Below the pieces are notes generated by a model. The model saw only the letters and a program-made list of their open reading frames with translations. It was not told the origin of the DNA and searched no databases. Below are positions 1 through 8,705 of a stretch of DNA of 64,000 bases, piece by piece; the first letter of the stretch is position 1; each line of letters opens with the position of its first letter. The DNA is taken from positions 53,188-117,187 of the forward strand of contig NZ_MQTZ01000045.1 in assembly GCF_001939115.1 (NCBI RefSeq). Reading direction: 5' to 3'. Made by a program: the position numbers and the translations under genes. This DNA is from Leptolyngbya sp. 'hensonii' (GTDB taxonomy: Bacteria > Cyanobacteriota > Cyanobacteriia > GCF-001939115).

Positions 1-15
1 GTCACGATCGCCCAA

Positions 16-879
16 ATGCAGACTCCAGCCGTATCCTCCACCGCCTATCGGGAAGAAGGAGAGCCTGATGCAGTCCCCCCTCCGGTGAAAGCCTACATTC
101 AGCGGGAAAACCTGTACGACTCTGCCCGTCTGGGAGGGGGAACAGGGGGACGGACCTCCCGCAAAACAGATTCTAAGAAAACCCTGGCCGACTTCAAAGT
201 TGGGGTGGATAATGTCATCTTCTCTGTGGATACGGAGCAGAACCGGCTGCTGGCCCTTCTGGTGATGCGCCACCAGGAACCCTATCTGGGGCAGTGGAGC
301 CTGCCCGGAACCCTGGTACGAACCGGAGAAACCCTGGAGGAAGCCGCCTACCGCATCCTGGCAGAAAAGATCCGAGTGGAGAACCTGTATCTGGAGCAGC
401 TCTATACCTTTGGTGACCTGGGACGGGATCCCAGAGAAGCCCCCGAAAGTTTTGGGGTGCGGTACCTGTCGGTGAGTTACTTTGCCCTGGTGCGGTTTGT
501 CGAGGCCGAACTGATCGCGGATGGGGTAAGTGGCATTGCCTGGTATCCCATGGAACAGGTGCCCCAACTGGCCTTCGATCACAACAAGATTCTGGAGTAT
601 GGCTACCAGCGACTTCGGAACAAGCTGGAGTACAGCCCGATCGCCTTTCAGGTGCTCCCGGAGGTCTTTACCCTAAACGACCTCTACCAGCTTTACACCA
701 CGGTCTTGGGAGAAAGCTTTTCAGACTACTCCAACTTCCGCTCGCGCCTGTTGAAACTAGGGTTTCTCCGAGATACCGGGGTCAAGGTTTCACGAGGAGC
801 TGGGAGACCCGCCAGCCTCTACCGCTTTGACGCCGAGGCTTTTGCCCCCCTGAAAGATAAACCCCTGGTCTTTATTTAA
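16..879 (+). CDS. nrtR: NrtR-type Nudix/winged-helix regulator of NAD metabolism (5' end may lie outside the window)
   Basis: Likely ADP-ribose-sensing repressor of NAD biosynthesis genes. The middle (about residues 65-190) is a Nudix fold, but the Nudix box is degenerate: G-x5 and the first Glu survive, while the usual REUxEE reads RILAEK. That fits the non-catalytic Nudix domains of NrtR regulators. The C-terminal third (about 205-285) has the NrtR winged helix with the hallmark GRPASLYRF near the end. The gene stops 12 bases before the nadE start at 892, so the two are very probably cotranscribed, matching the known NrtR regulon. The frame is open to base 1, so the true start could be upstream; the first visible ATG is at 16. 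A plain Nudix hydrolase is the alternative, made less likely by the winged helix and the damaged box. Confidence 0.8.
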   Translation: MQTPAVSSTAYREEGEPDAVPPPVKAYIQRENLYDSARLGGGTGGRTSRKTDSKKTLADFKVGVDNVIFSVDTEQNRLLALLVMRHQEPYLGQWSLPGTLVRTGETLEEAAYRILAEKIRVENLYLEQLYTFGDLGRDPREAPESFGVRYLSVSYFALVRFVEAELIADGVSGIAWYPMEQVPQLAFDHNKILEYGYQRLRNKLEYSPIAFQVLPEVFTLNDLYQLYTTVLGESFSDYSNFRSRLLKLGFLRDTGVKVSRGAGRPASLYRFDAEAFAPLKDKPLVFI

Positions 880-891
880 AGGATGCCTATC

Positions 892-2583
892 ATGAAGATT
901 GCGATCGCTCAGCTCAATCCTACGATCGGTGATTTGGCTGGTAATGCCCGTCAGATTCTGGATGCAGCCCAGAAAGCTGTTGTTCAGGATGTCCGTCTGC
1001 TGCTAACCCCAGAACTGTCCCTTTGTGGCTACCCACCCCGCGATTTGCTGCTCCATCCCGGTTTTCTTAAAACCATGGCTGAGACACTCCATCAGCTTGC
1101 GGCTGACCTCCCCCCCCAACTTGCCGTGCTGGTTGGGGCGGTTGAACCCAATCCCCAGGCCAGGGACACGGGGGGCAAGCCTCTGTTCAACAGCATGGTG
1201 CTCCTGGAGCAGGGCCAGATTCGACAAATCTTTCACAAGCGCCTCCTGCCCACCTACGACGTGTTTGATGAGGATCGCTACTTTGAACCAGGCCATCAGG
1301 CCAATTCCTTTACCCTGACCGGGAGAGGAGGAGACGGAGATTCCTTAAAAATCGGCGTGACCATCTGTGAAGATCTCTGGAACGATGAGGAATTCTGGGG
1401 CAAACGCACCTATGCCGTGAATCCGATCGCCGCTCTGGCGGAACTGGGTGTGGACCTGATCATCAACCTATCCGCCTCCCCCTATACCGTTGGCAAGCAG
1501 GTGGTCCGGGAGGCCATGCTGCGCCATGCGGCCATTCGTTACGACTGTCCCATCCTTTACGTCAACCAGGTGGGAGGCAATGATGATCTGATTTTTGATG
1601 GCAACAGTGTGGCCTTCGATCGTCAGGGTGAGCCCGTTTGTCGAGCCTGTGCTTTTGATGTGGACTGGGTCTTATTGAACGTTGACCTGGATCGGCGAGA
1701 TCTCCTGCCCGGTGATACCCACGCCCTGCCGGATTGTGAGGAGGAAGAAATCTGGGGAGCCCTGGTGCTGGGAGTGCGGGATTATGTGCGCAAGTGTGGC
1801 TTCCGCAAGGTAGTGATCGGCCTCAGTGGGGGGATTGACTCGTCTCTGGTGGCCGCGATCGCCACCGCTGCCATCGGTCCGAATAACGTGCTGGGGGTAT
1901 TGATGCCATCCCCCTATAGTTCCGATCACTCTGTAGAGGATGCCCTGAAACTGGCTCAAAATCTGGGGATTCAAACCCACACCCTCCCGATCGGAGACTT
2001 GATGGCGGGATACGATCGGGCTCTGGATGCTCTCTTCGTCGGCACCCCCAGTGGCATTGCCGAGGAAAATATCCAGTCCCGCATTCGGGGCAATCTGCTC
2101 ATGGCCGTCAGCAACAAGTTTGGCCATCTGCTGATCTCCACAGGGAACAAGTCGGAGATGGCCGTCGGTTATTGCACCCTTTACGGGGATATGAATGGCG
2201 GCTTGGCGGCGATCGCCGATGTGCCGAAAACACGAGTCTATGGCCTTTGTCGCTGGTTGAATCAACAGGCAAAATCAGCGGTGATTCCAGAAAATGTCCT
2301 GGTTAAAGCTCCCAGTGCAGAGTTAAAACCGGGGCAGGTCGATCAGGATTCCTTACCCCCCTATGAAATCCTGGATGACATTTTGAATCGGTTTATCCAT
2401 GAGCATCAAACCATCCCCCAGATGGTGGAAGCTGGGCATGATCCGGTGATCGTGGAACGGGTGGTGAAACTAGTCGATCGGGCCGAATTCAAACGGCGGC
2501 AGGCCCCACCAGGACTTAAAATCACTGATCGGGCTTTTGGGACGGGTTGGCGGATGCCAATCGCAAAACGGTCATATTCATGA
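892..2583 (+). CDS. nadE: Glutamine-dependent NAD+ synthetase
   Basis: Makes NAD+ from deamido-NAD+, ATP and glutamine in the cytoplasm. The N-terminal half is a nitrilase-type glutaminase domain (starts MKIAIAQLNP, catalytic Cys in VTICEDLWND). The C-terminal half is the NAD synthase domain with the PP-loop SGGIDSS at about residue 310 and the STGNKSE motif later. About 563 residues is the usual length for the two-domain bacterial enzyme. I chose ATG 892 over ATG 883: an AAAGG at 878-882 stands 9 bases before 892, and homologues begin at MKIAIAQ. The gene follows nrtR directly and is its expected target. Confidence 0.95.
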   Translation: MKIAIAQLNPTIGDLAGNARQILDAAQKAVVQDVRLLLTPELSLCGYPPRDLLLHPGFLKTMAETLHQLAADLPPQLAVLVGAVEPNPQARDTGGKPLFNSMVLLEQGQIRQIFHKRLLPTYDVFDEDRYFEPGHQANSFTLTGRGGDGDSLKIGVTICEDLWNDEEFWGKRTYAVNPIAALAELGVDLIINLSASPYTVGKQVVREAMLRHAAIRYDCPILYVNQVGGNDDLIFDGNSVAFDRQGEPVCRACAFDVDWVLLNVDLDRRDLLPGDTHALPDCEEEEIWGALVLGVRDYVRKCGFRKVVIGLSGGIDSSLVAAIATAAIGPNNVLGVLMPSPYSSDHSVEDALKLAQNLGIQTHTLPIGDLMAGYDRALDALFVGTPSGIAEENIQSRIRGNLLMAVSNKFGHLLISTGNKSEMAVGYCTLYGDMNGGLAAIADVPKTRVYGLCRWLNQQAKSAVIPENVLVKAPSAELKPGQVDQDSLPPYEILDDILNRFIHEHQTIPQMVEAGHDPVIVERVVKLVDRAEFKRRQAPPGLKITDRAFGTGWRMPIAKRSYS

Positions 2584-2605
2584 ATCCGGTCGATCGATAG
2601 TTCGT

Positions 2606-2636
2606 TATAATGCCGATCAGTTATTAATTTTTAACT
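2606..2636 (+). promoter_or_regulatory. Candidate promoter and operator of the ArsR-family gene
   Basis: A TATAAT hexamer lies at 2606-2611. It is followed at 2619-2636 by an AT-rich inverted repeat (AGTTA, 8-base spacer, TAACT) just upstream of the ArsR coding region. ArsR-family repressors usually bind such a site over their own promoter, so autoregulation is inferred. No good -35 box is visible. Confidence 0.4.
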
Positions 2637-2654
2637 ATTTTCTCAGACTTCCCC

Positions 2655-3017
2655 ATGCCAGAAACCAGGCCACTTAGGGCGGACCCGGCTCTTCTCGCCG
2701 CTGTAGCGGATTACTTCAAAGTGCTTTCGGAAACCAGTCGGTTGCAGATTTTGACCTGCCTGAAATCAGGTCCCATGAACGTGATGGAAATCGCTGAGGC
2801 AACAGGGCTGGGGCAGGCAAATCTTTCCAAACACCTGAAGGTGTTAACTCAGGCAGGAATTCTCTCCCGCCAGCCCAAGGGAACCAGTGCCTACTACGAA
2901 ATCGCGGACCCGATGATTTTCGAGTTCTGTGAATTGGCCTGCGATCGAGTCAGCCAGCGGGTGCAGCAACAGGCTGAAAGCTTGCAGGCGCTGCGGGAGA
3001 GAGCCACCGTTTTTTAA
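2655..3017 (+). CDS. ArsR/SmtB-family winged-helix transcriptional regulator
   Basis: Small repressor of 120 residues. A winged helix spans about residues 15-95, with the recognition region reading VMEIAEATGLGQANLSKHLK and a wing around GTSAYYEIAD. It has cysteines in DILTCL-type position (LTCL) and a paired FCELAC near residues 88-95. These could bind metal or sense thiol/sulfide chemistry, but the classical ArsR ELCVCD and SmtB metal-site patterns are not evident. It stands alone between nadE and a Uma2 gene, with its own promoter-like sequence, so the ligand cannot be deduced from context. Confidence 0.85.
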   Translation: MPETRPLRADPALLAAVADYFKVLSETSRLQILTCLKSGPMNVMEIAEATGLGQANLSKHLKVLTQAGILSRQPKGTSAYYEIADPMIFEFCELACDRVSQRVQQQAESLQALRERATVF

Positions 3018-3055
3018 AGTCTGGGTTGTGCTCCTAATGTCAGAGGACCCGATCG

Positions 3056-3622
3056 ATGACTCCAGCGACGGAAACCAAAGTATGGACCGATGAGGAGTTT
3101 ATGGCCTTACCAGATGATGGGGGCCGCTACGAGTTGGTGAATGGGGAGTTGGTAGATATGGGCAACTCTGGAATGGAGCATGGCTACATTGCCAGCCTGC
3201 TCAATATTGTGGTGGGCAGTTATGTCAGGTCCCAAAAATTGGGAGTGATCTGCGATTCCAGCACAGCCTTCAACCTGAAGTCAGGCAATAAACGATCGCC
3301 AGATTTCTCGTTTATCGCCAGAGAAAGACTTCAGGGTGTAAAACGCCTGCCGAAGGGATACTTCCAGGGAGCCCCTGATCTGGCGGTTGAGGTCATTTCC
3401 CCCAACAATACATTTGCAGAGATTCATAGCAAATTAGTCGAATACTTTGACAATGGCTGCCGATTAGCCTGGGTCATCAATCCTGATGAGCAATCTGTTC
3501 TGGTTTATCGTCAGCCCCAACCGGATCAACTGCTGAAAGGGACAGACAATCTGACGGGTGAGGAGATCATTCCAGGGTTTATTTTGCCTGTTGCAGACTT
3601 GTTTGCAGAGTTGGACTTTTAA
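3056..3622 (+). CDS. Uma2 family (DUF820) endonuclease-like protein
   Basis: Member of the Uma2/DUF820 family, a PD-(D/E)XK nuclease fold hugely expanded in cyanobacteria and of unknown physiological role. The typical pattern is present: an N-terminal EEFMALPDDGGRYELVNGEL, a central PDFSFI, and LAVEVISP followed by KLVEYFDNGCRLAWVINP. The acidic and Lys residues there form the putative nuclease site. Length (188) is normal. It starts 38 bases after the ArsR gene, possibly in the same transcript. A decayed relative lies at 53079-53497. Confidence 0.88.
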   Translation: MTPATETKVWTDEEFMALPDDGGRYELVNGELVDMGNSGMEHGYIASLLNIVVGSYVRSQKLGVICDSSTAFNLKSGNKRSPDFSFIARERLQGVKRLPKGYFQGAPDLAVEVISPNNTFAEIHSKLVEYFDNGCRLAWVINPDEQSVLVYRQPQPDQLLKGTDNLTGEEIIPGFILPVADLFAELDF

Positions 3623-3697
3623 CTAACAGTCGAAGGTGTTCAATCGTTCAGGCACGAGCGGATTGTCAGGCATCGATCAGTGTTTTTTCCAGCTATC

Positions 3698-4185
3698 GAC
3701 CCACCCCGGCCCTACGGGCTGCCCCTCCCAAGAGGGGCGTTCCCAGAAGCCGATCGCACCGATCGGGAAAGTGCTTCGCTAGTTGCCCTATTGATGAGCA
3801 ACGGTGAACTGGGTTTCCAACTAAGCCGATCGCAGGACCAGGGTGGGTCTGAGACAGAACGATCGTGTTTTGAACTTGAAAGGTTGCACTTTGAACTCGG
3901 AAAGTCGTCTTCTGAAGCGAAACGATCGTCCTTTGAACTCGGAAAGTCGCCTTCTGAAACAAAACGATCGCACTTTGAAGCTCAACATTGCTGCTCAAAA
4001 AGAGAACGATCGCGCTTTTGAACTCAGAAAGTCGCCTTCAAAACCCCAACGATCGCACTTTAACCCTCAACATTCTCCTCCCAAGTACAGAACCAAATCC
4101 CTGCTTGGGAAAAGAATCAAGTCCCTCCTTGGGCACCAACCCAGATCCCCGCTTGGGAGGGGTGGCGCGTAGCGCCGGGGTGGGT
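3698..4185. repeat. Composite repeat island bounded by an inverted repeat
   Basis: A GC-rich element of about 35 bases at 3698-3732 (starts GACCCACCCCGGC) reappears as an imperfect reverse complement at 4152-4185. Between them lie the minisatellite at 3848-4079 and three degenerate copies of a CCCTGCTTGGGA-like motif at about 4090-4160. The region 3623-4207 shows no convincing gene: open frames on both strands arise because the repeat period is a multiple of three. The outer elements look like a dispersed cyanobacterial palindromic repeat. Confidence 0.75.
3848..4079. repeat. 21-bp minisatellite with 42-bp higher-order period
   Basis: About eleven 21-base units run head to tail, in alternating A type (starts TTTGAACTCGGAAAG) and B type (TCTGAAACAAAACGATCGCAC). 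B units each carry a CGATCG palindrome, at 3860, 3923, 3965, 4007 and 4050. The 42-base spacing is exact for three intervals, apart from one extra half unit at the start and one extra base near 4016-4037. Units are diverged from each other, so the array is old. Confidence 0.85.
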
Positions 4186-4207
4186 CAGCTTTCCCGATCG
4201 CAGGGAC

Positions 4208-5086
4208 ATGAAGGGAGTCTTTCGACGGGCCTGTACAGAAAGTCAGGCGGCCCGCTATTGTGGCGCACCGATCGGTGATGGAGATTATGCCCCCGGATTA
4301 CTCCGCTTCCATGGCGGCTATCCCACCGACACTCGCTGGACAGAACATCTGGTGGATCTAGTGCATCCGCAGCAGAATCGGCAGATCAAACAGGACGATC
4401 GCTCCAGTGCCTTTGTGCAGATTTCCCTCTACAAACCAGAGATTCAGGTTGGGATGTCCAGTACAGCACCCTTGCCAGAGTCGGAGTGGGAGGAAATTTG
4501 GGCTATCTGGGGCCGAGGAATTTCAATGGGTCTGGGCTGTCGAGTTTGTGCGGGATATGGTCAGCCAGAAACCCATACCGGGAATGTCCTGTATCGAGCC
4601 CAACTCATCGGTCAGGGGCAGGCAGCCAAGCTGCTGGATGGAACAGGTGAATTTCGCCCCAATATGTTTCGGGCCACCATTCGAGGTCATGCCTTGCGGT
4701 TATTCGGTGGGTTGACGGATGCCTCGACAGCCGATCGCCTGGTGGATCAACTGTTTGGCAGTGCCATGGATAAGGGAACGGTGGGCCTGCTGGGGATGGG
4801 CTTTCGGGATGCCGACCTGCAGTTAGACGCCTTTGGGAAAGATGCCTATGCATTGACGACCTACGCTGTCAAAGGAGAGTTGACCTGGTTACTCACTCAG
4901 CATGTCTCGGAGGCAGAAGATCAGGCTCTCAAAAAGCTGATTGTCGCCTTGACCCGATTTGCTATGCTCCTGGGGGGTTTTGGTAAATCCTGGCGGCGAG
5001 CCGACCAACAGGGGAGCACATCCCCTTCACCCCTCGTCCTTCATCCACCAGGACATCCCCGAAAAGGCAATTTTGTTAAGTTATGA
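4208..5086 (+). CDS. Solitary CRISPR-associated RAMP-superfamily protein, probably truncated
   Basis: The body resembles RAMP (Cmr/Csm-type) proteins of type III CRISPR effectors. It has VDLVHPQQ, then AFVQISLYKPEIQVGMSS, a GLGCRVCAGYGQ segment, FRPNMFRATIRGHALRLFGG, a Gly-rich GTVGLLGMGF and finally GGFGKSWRR. These fit the Gly-rich loops of the RRM-like fold (my recollection of the family; no search run). The N-terminus begins abruptly 22 bases after the repeat island. The last 30 residues look out of family, so both ends may be damaged: a 5' truncation and a possible frameshift near 5015. No cas10, cas6, other RAMP or CRISPR array is in the window, so it is unlikely to work as part of a local system. 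Confidence 0.55.
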   Translation: MKGVFRRACTESQAARYCGAPIGDGDYAPGLLRFHGGYPTDTRWTEHLVDLVHPQQNRQIKQDDRSSAFVQISLYKPEIQVGMSSTAPLPESEWEEIWAIWGRGISMGLGCRVCAGYGQPETHTGNVLYRAQLIGQGQAAKLLDGTGEFRPNMFRATIRGHALRLFGGLTDASTADRLVDQLFGSAMDKGTVGLLGMGFRDADLQLDAFGKDAYALTTYAVKGELTWLLTQHVSEAEDQALKKLIVALTRFAMLLGGFGKSWRRADQQGSTSPSPLVLHPPGHPRKGNFVKL

Positions 5087-5428
5087 GAAAACTTGATTCA
5101 TCAATCGCTAATTAGTTATACAGTTTTCAAGGTGTTGTGTAGTACGGAATTCTATATTTCACAAACCCAACCACTGTGGCAGGGCGCATCTCGTATGCGC
5201 CCGATCCTTAATTTCCACTTAAGCCTGTAGCAGAAAAAGCCCGAAGCCCTGCTCTCGCATAATTCAGTGGCTGGGGAAATATGGAATTCCCTTCCATTAT
5301 TTAAGTACAGCGATTCTCTCTGAAGTGGCGGTTGCCACCCAACCTGGCTGTTTGATGAGGCCAGCGGTCTGAGGAAAAAGCCTGTAGTCCATTCACGTTG
5401 AAAGCTGCTGTAGCCGGGAGATTAGGTG
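5087..5428. other. Intergenic region with a palindromic hairpin
   Basis: No gene is visible. At 5182-5202 there is a perfect 8-bp stem (GGGCGCAT / ATGCGCCC) with a 5-base loop. This looks like a dispersed cyanobacterial palindrome and could also end transcription from the RAMP gene, although no T-run follows. GGGAG at 5416-5420 is the ribosome site for the next gene. Confidence 0.6.
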
Positions 5429-7468
5429 ATGCGTGTCCTGATGATTCAACCCAACTATCACTCTGGAGGAGCTGAGATTGCCGGGAACTGGCCTCCGAGT
5501 TGGGTGCCCTACGTGGGCGGAGCTTTAAAAACGGCAGGTTTTACTGAAGTCCGCTTTATTGATGCCATGAGCAACTACATCGACGATGTGGAACTGGCGG
5601 AACAGATCATTGCCTATCAGCCGGATGTGGTGCTGGCAACGGCTATCACCCCGATGATCTACAAATCGCAGGAAACGCTGAAGCTAGTTAGAGCGGTATG
5701 CCCAAAGGCCAAAACCATCATGGGAGGAGTGCATCCTACCTACATGTATCGGGAGGTTCTGCATGAGGCTCCCTGGGTTGATTACATCATCCGTGGTGAA
5801 GGTGAAGAGATTACCGTTAATCTGTTACGCGCGATCGAAAATGGCACCGATGAGCACGATCGGCGCGAAATTTTGGGCATTGCCTTCCTGGAAGAGGGGA
5901 AGGTAGTCGCAACGCCAGCCCATCCCCCGATCAAAGATCTGAACACCCTTACCCCCGACTGGACCCTACTGGATTGGAGCAAATACATTTACACCCCACT
6001 CAATAGCCGGGTGGCTGTGCCCAACTATTCCCGGGGCTGTCCCTTCCGCTGTCGCTTCTGTTCTCAGTGGAAGTTCTGGCGCAAGTATCGATCCCGATCG
6101 CCCAAACACTTTGTTGATGAAATTGAACGGCTGGTGAAAGACCACCAGGTGGGCTTTTTCATCCTGGCTGATGAGGAGCCCACGATTAATAAGGCCCGTT
6201 TTGTTGCCCTCTGTCATGAGTTAGTGGAGCGAAATCTGGGGGTTCACTGGGGCATCAATACCAGAGTCACAGATATCCTGCGAGATGAGAAGGAACTTCC
6301 CCTGTATCGCAAAGCAGGACTGGTGCATGTCTCCCTGGGCACTGAAGCTGCAGCACAGCTCAACCTCAACCTGTTCCGCAAAGAAACCACGATCGCGGAT
6401 AACAAACGAGCCGTCCAACTGTTGCGAGACAACGGAATTCTGGCGGAGGTTCAGTTCATCATGGGCCTGCCCAGTGAAACCCCGGAAACGATCGAAGAAA
6501 CCTACCGGATGGCGCGGGACTGGAAAGCCGACATGACCAACTGGAACATGTATACCCCCTGGCCGTTCTCGGAACTGTTCCAGGATCTGGCTGATAAAGT
6601 GGAAATTCGCGATTACTCCCACTACAACTTTGTGACACCGATTATCAAACCAGATAATATGACGCGGGAAAGTGTGCTCAAGGGCGTGCTGCATAACTAT
6701 GCCCGCTTTTACTCCTGGAAAATGTTGGAGTATTGGTTTGAGAGAGATCCCTTTAAGCGGCGATATCTGCTGGGGTGCCTGTGGGCCTTCGCGAAGACGA
6801 CGCTGAACAAGCGCTTCTACAACCTGAAGCGGGTGAAGCAGAAGGGCTTCCAGACAGAAATTGAATTCGGCTTTGATGAGTCCAGAATTCTCACCCCGGA
6901 ACAGATGGCGTTTCTGAAGCAGGAAAGATCCGTAGATACGGACTTCATGGGGACGATCTCCGCCTGTGGAGCCCCCAGCGACCTGCCTGACTATACCTCC
7001 CAATCATCCGTGGAGCTAAGCCACAATGGGGATATCCAGGTGGCGATCGTTGAGGATGAAGAACAACTGCGGGTCAAGTTGCGGGTGGACTTGCGGGCAC
7101 AGGATGGCATCGAGGTGGCCAGCGAAGCCACCAACGCCGAAACCGGGCTGGTGTTGCTGGAATCCATTGATGTGGATGTGGCGGTGGTCGATGGCACCCT
7201 GCCAGACCTGGATCTGGTGAAATTCCTGCGCATGGCCCGCAAGGTACAGGCCAATTCCTATGTCATCCCCTCCCGGATTCTGGTGCTGCTGACTCCGGAA
7301 CAGCTCTCCTTGGTGCCCGCTCTGCTGACTGCTGGAGCCGATGCGATTTGTCTGAAAACAATCTCGATCGAACAACTAGCAGAGGCCGTCCGTATCACCT
7401 ACCGCAAGGGCAGTTATCGTGATCCAGCGATTGTGCTCCCGGCTGAACCAGCCGTGCCTGTGGGTTAA
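5429..7468 (+). CDS. bchE: BchE-like B12-binding radical SAM cyclase fused to a C-terminal receiver domain
   Basis: N-terminal cobalamin-binding domain (about residues 1-140), then a radical SAM domain with Cys205-x3-Cys209-x2-Cys212 in SRGCPFRCRFC. The opening NYHSGGAEIAGNWPP is characteristic of BchE, the oxygen-independent Mg-protoporphyrin IX monomethyl ester cyclase of (bacterio)chlorophyll synthesis. Residues about 537-662 form a CheY-like receiver: acidic pair ED at 543-544, phospho-acceptor Asp589 in VVDGTLPD, Thr623 and Lys644. Typical BchE ends near residue 550, so the receiver is an added module. I place the start at ATG 5429 (GGGAG 8 bases upstream) rather than the adjacent GTG 5426. 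The histidine kinase at 7500-8669 converges on it. Cyanobacterial BchE homologues are often of unproven activity, so the exact substrate is inferred. Confidence 0.85.
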   Translation: MRVLMIQPNYHSGGAEIAGNWPPSWVPYVGGALKTAGFTEVRFIDAMSNYIDDVELAEQIIAYQPDVVLATAITPMIYKSQETLKLVRAVCPKAKTIMGGVHPTYMYREVLHEAPWVDYIIRGEGEEITVNLLRAIENGTDEHDRREILGIAFLEEGKVVATPAHPPIKDLNTLTPDWTLLDWSKYIYTPLNSRVAVPNYSRGCPFRCRFCSQWKFWRKYRSRSPKHFVDEIERLVKDHQVGFFILADEEPTINKARFVALCHELVERNLGVHWGINTRVTDILRDEKELPLYRKAGLVHVSLGTEAAAQLNLNLFRKETTIADNKRAVQLLRDNGILAEVQFIMGLPSETPETIEETYRMARDWKADMTNWNMYTPWPFSELFQDLADKVEIRDYSHYNFVTPIIKPDNMTRESVLKGVLHNYARFYSWKMLEYWFERDPFKRRYLLGCLWAFAKTTLNKRFYNLKRVKQKGFQTEIEFGFDESRILTPEQMAFLKQERSVDTDFMGTISACGAPSDLPDYTSQSSVELSHNGDIQVAIVEDEEQLRVKLRVDLRAQDGIEVASEATNAETGLVLLESIDVDVAVVDGTLPDLDLVKFLRMARKVQANSYVIPSRILVLLTPEQLSLVPALLTAGADAICLKTISIEQLAEAVRITYRKGSYRDPAIVLPAEPAVPVG

Positions 7469-7499
7469 ACCCAGGCCAAACCAGGGTACAGACAAGGAT

Positions 7500-8669
7500 T
7501 CAAAAACAAATTCGAAACCCTGTGCCCTGGCTACGATCGAGGGTCAGCGTTCCTTCCAACTGGTCCACCAATCCCTGAACCAGGGTCAGGCCCAACGATC
7601 GGGTCTGGGTCAGATCAAAGGTTGTAGGCAAGCCAATCCCGTTATCCCAAACCGCCAGAATCAACGGATAGTGGAACTTGTCCTTGGGCGGAAGCTGGCG
7701 ATTCCGATAGAGCTCAACATGGATTTCACCGGTTTGGCCGTTCGGGAAAGCATGTTTTAAGGCATTAGAGATTAACTCATTAATAATCAAGCCACAGGGA
7801 ATGGCCTTTTCAATATCCAGCAGAATTTTTTCGATGCGCGTACAGAGTTTGATCTGGCGGGTATCAATGTTGTAGGACTCAAACAGGTGGGTACTCAAGT
7901 CCTGAATATACCGAGCAAAGTTGATGTTGGCGAGATCCACAGAGCGGTAGAGCTTTTCATGGACCAAGGCGATCGAGGTAATCCGGCTTTGACTGTCCCG
8001 CAGGATGCTTCTCGTCCGGGGATCGTCTGTTCTGCGGGCTTGCATGGTCAGCAAACTATCCACGATTTGCAGGTTGTTTTTGACCCTATGATGAATTTCT
8101 TTGAGGAGAACTTCTTTCTCCCGCAGTGAGGTTCGGAGTTTCTCCTCAGCTTGCCTTTGCGCGGTAATATCTTGCTGAACAGCAACAAAGACTGGGCCAT
8201 ATTCGGGATGCTCGAAGGCAGAAGCGATCGCGCGACACCAGAAAGGGGTTCCGTCTTTTCTGACATTATGAACCTCGTAAATAGCCTCCCCATTTTGGGT
8301 TACGGCCTGGGTAATGGTTTGATTCACCGCTTCTGCCGTGGCTTGATCTGGGGCATAGTTGACGATCGAGACGTGTTGACCGTTTAACTCCTCCGGACCA
8401 TATCCAAACATCTGCTCAAATTTGGGATTGGCATAAACGATGATGCCATCACAGGCTCGGACCAGACAAATTCCTTCGGCAATGTTACGGATCACAATCG
8501 CGTGAAGCTCCAGAGTCTGCTTGATCTGGAGCTGCTCAGTCATAGCCTGACTCTGAACATCCTGGGGGGAGAGGGGAACGGCACGCTGCTGTTTAAGGGC
8601 AGCGATTTCCAGACGCAGGGCGGCCAATTCCTCCAACAACTGTTGTTTGGTTTTTTGTCGATCGCCCAT
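7500..8669 (-). CDS. PAS-domain histidine kinase of the HisKA_2 class
   Basis: Cytoplasmic sensor kinase of 389 residues. Order: a short N-terminal coiled coil, a PAS domain at about 50-175 ending in the usual DITAQRQAEEKLR linker, a HisKA_2 dimerisation domain with the phospho-His in EIHHRVKNNLQ (His193/194), and an HATPase_c domain with N box NELISNALKHAF and G boxes DNGIGLP and GTGF. There are no membrane segments. It has no adjacent free response regulator; the nearest receiver is the one fused to the convergent BchE-like protein 31 bases away, making that a plausible partner (inference). Confidence 0.9.
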   Translation of the reverse strand: MGDRQKTKQQLLEELAALRLEIAALKQQRAVPLSPQDVQSQAMTEQLQIKQTLELHAIVIRNIAEGICLVRACDGIIVYANPKFEQMFGYGPEELNGQHVSIVNYAPDQATAEAVNQTITQAVTQNGEAIYEVHNVRKDGTPFWCRAIASAFEHPEYGPVFVAVQQDITAQRQAEEKLRTSLREKEVLLKEIHHRVKNNLQIVDSLLTMQARRTDDPRTRSILRDSQSRITSIALVHEKLYRSVDLANINFARYIQDLSTHLFESYNIDTRQIKLCTRIEKILLDIEKAIPCGLIINELISNALKHAFPNGQTGEIHVELYRNRQLPPKDKFHYPLILAVWDNGIGLPTTFDLTQTRSLGLTLVQGLVDQLEGTLTLDRSQGTGFRICF

Positions 8670-8705
8670 GTTTATTTCTCCCGCTCTTCTGGCAGGGCAC
8701 CCTCC

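Noticed and set aside
3848..4079. Possible CRISPR array beside the RAMP gene
   Set aside because: The units are contiguous 21-mers without unique spacers, so it is a minisatellite, not repeats with spacers.
3693..4172. Overlapping open frames on both strands across the repeat island
   Set aside because: The 21-base period is a multiple of three, so several frames stay open by chance; no start signals or family match.
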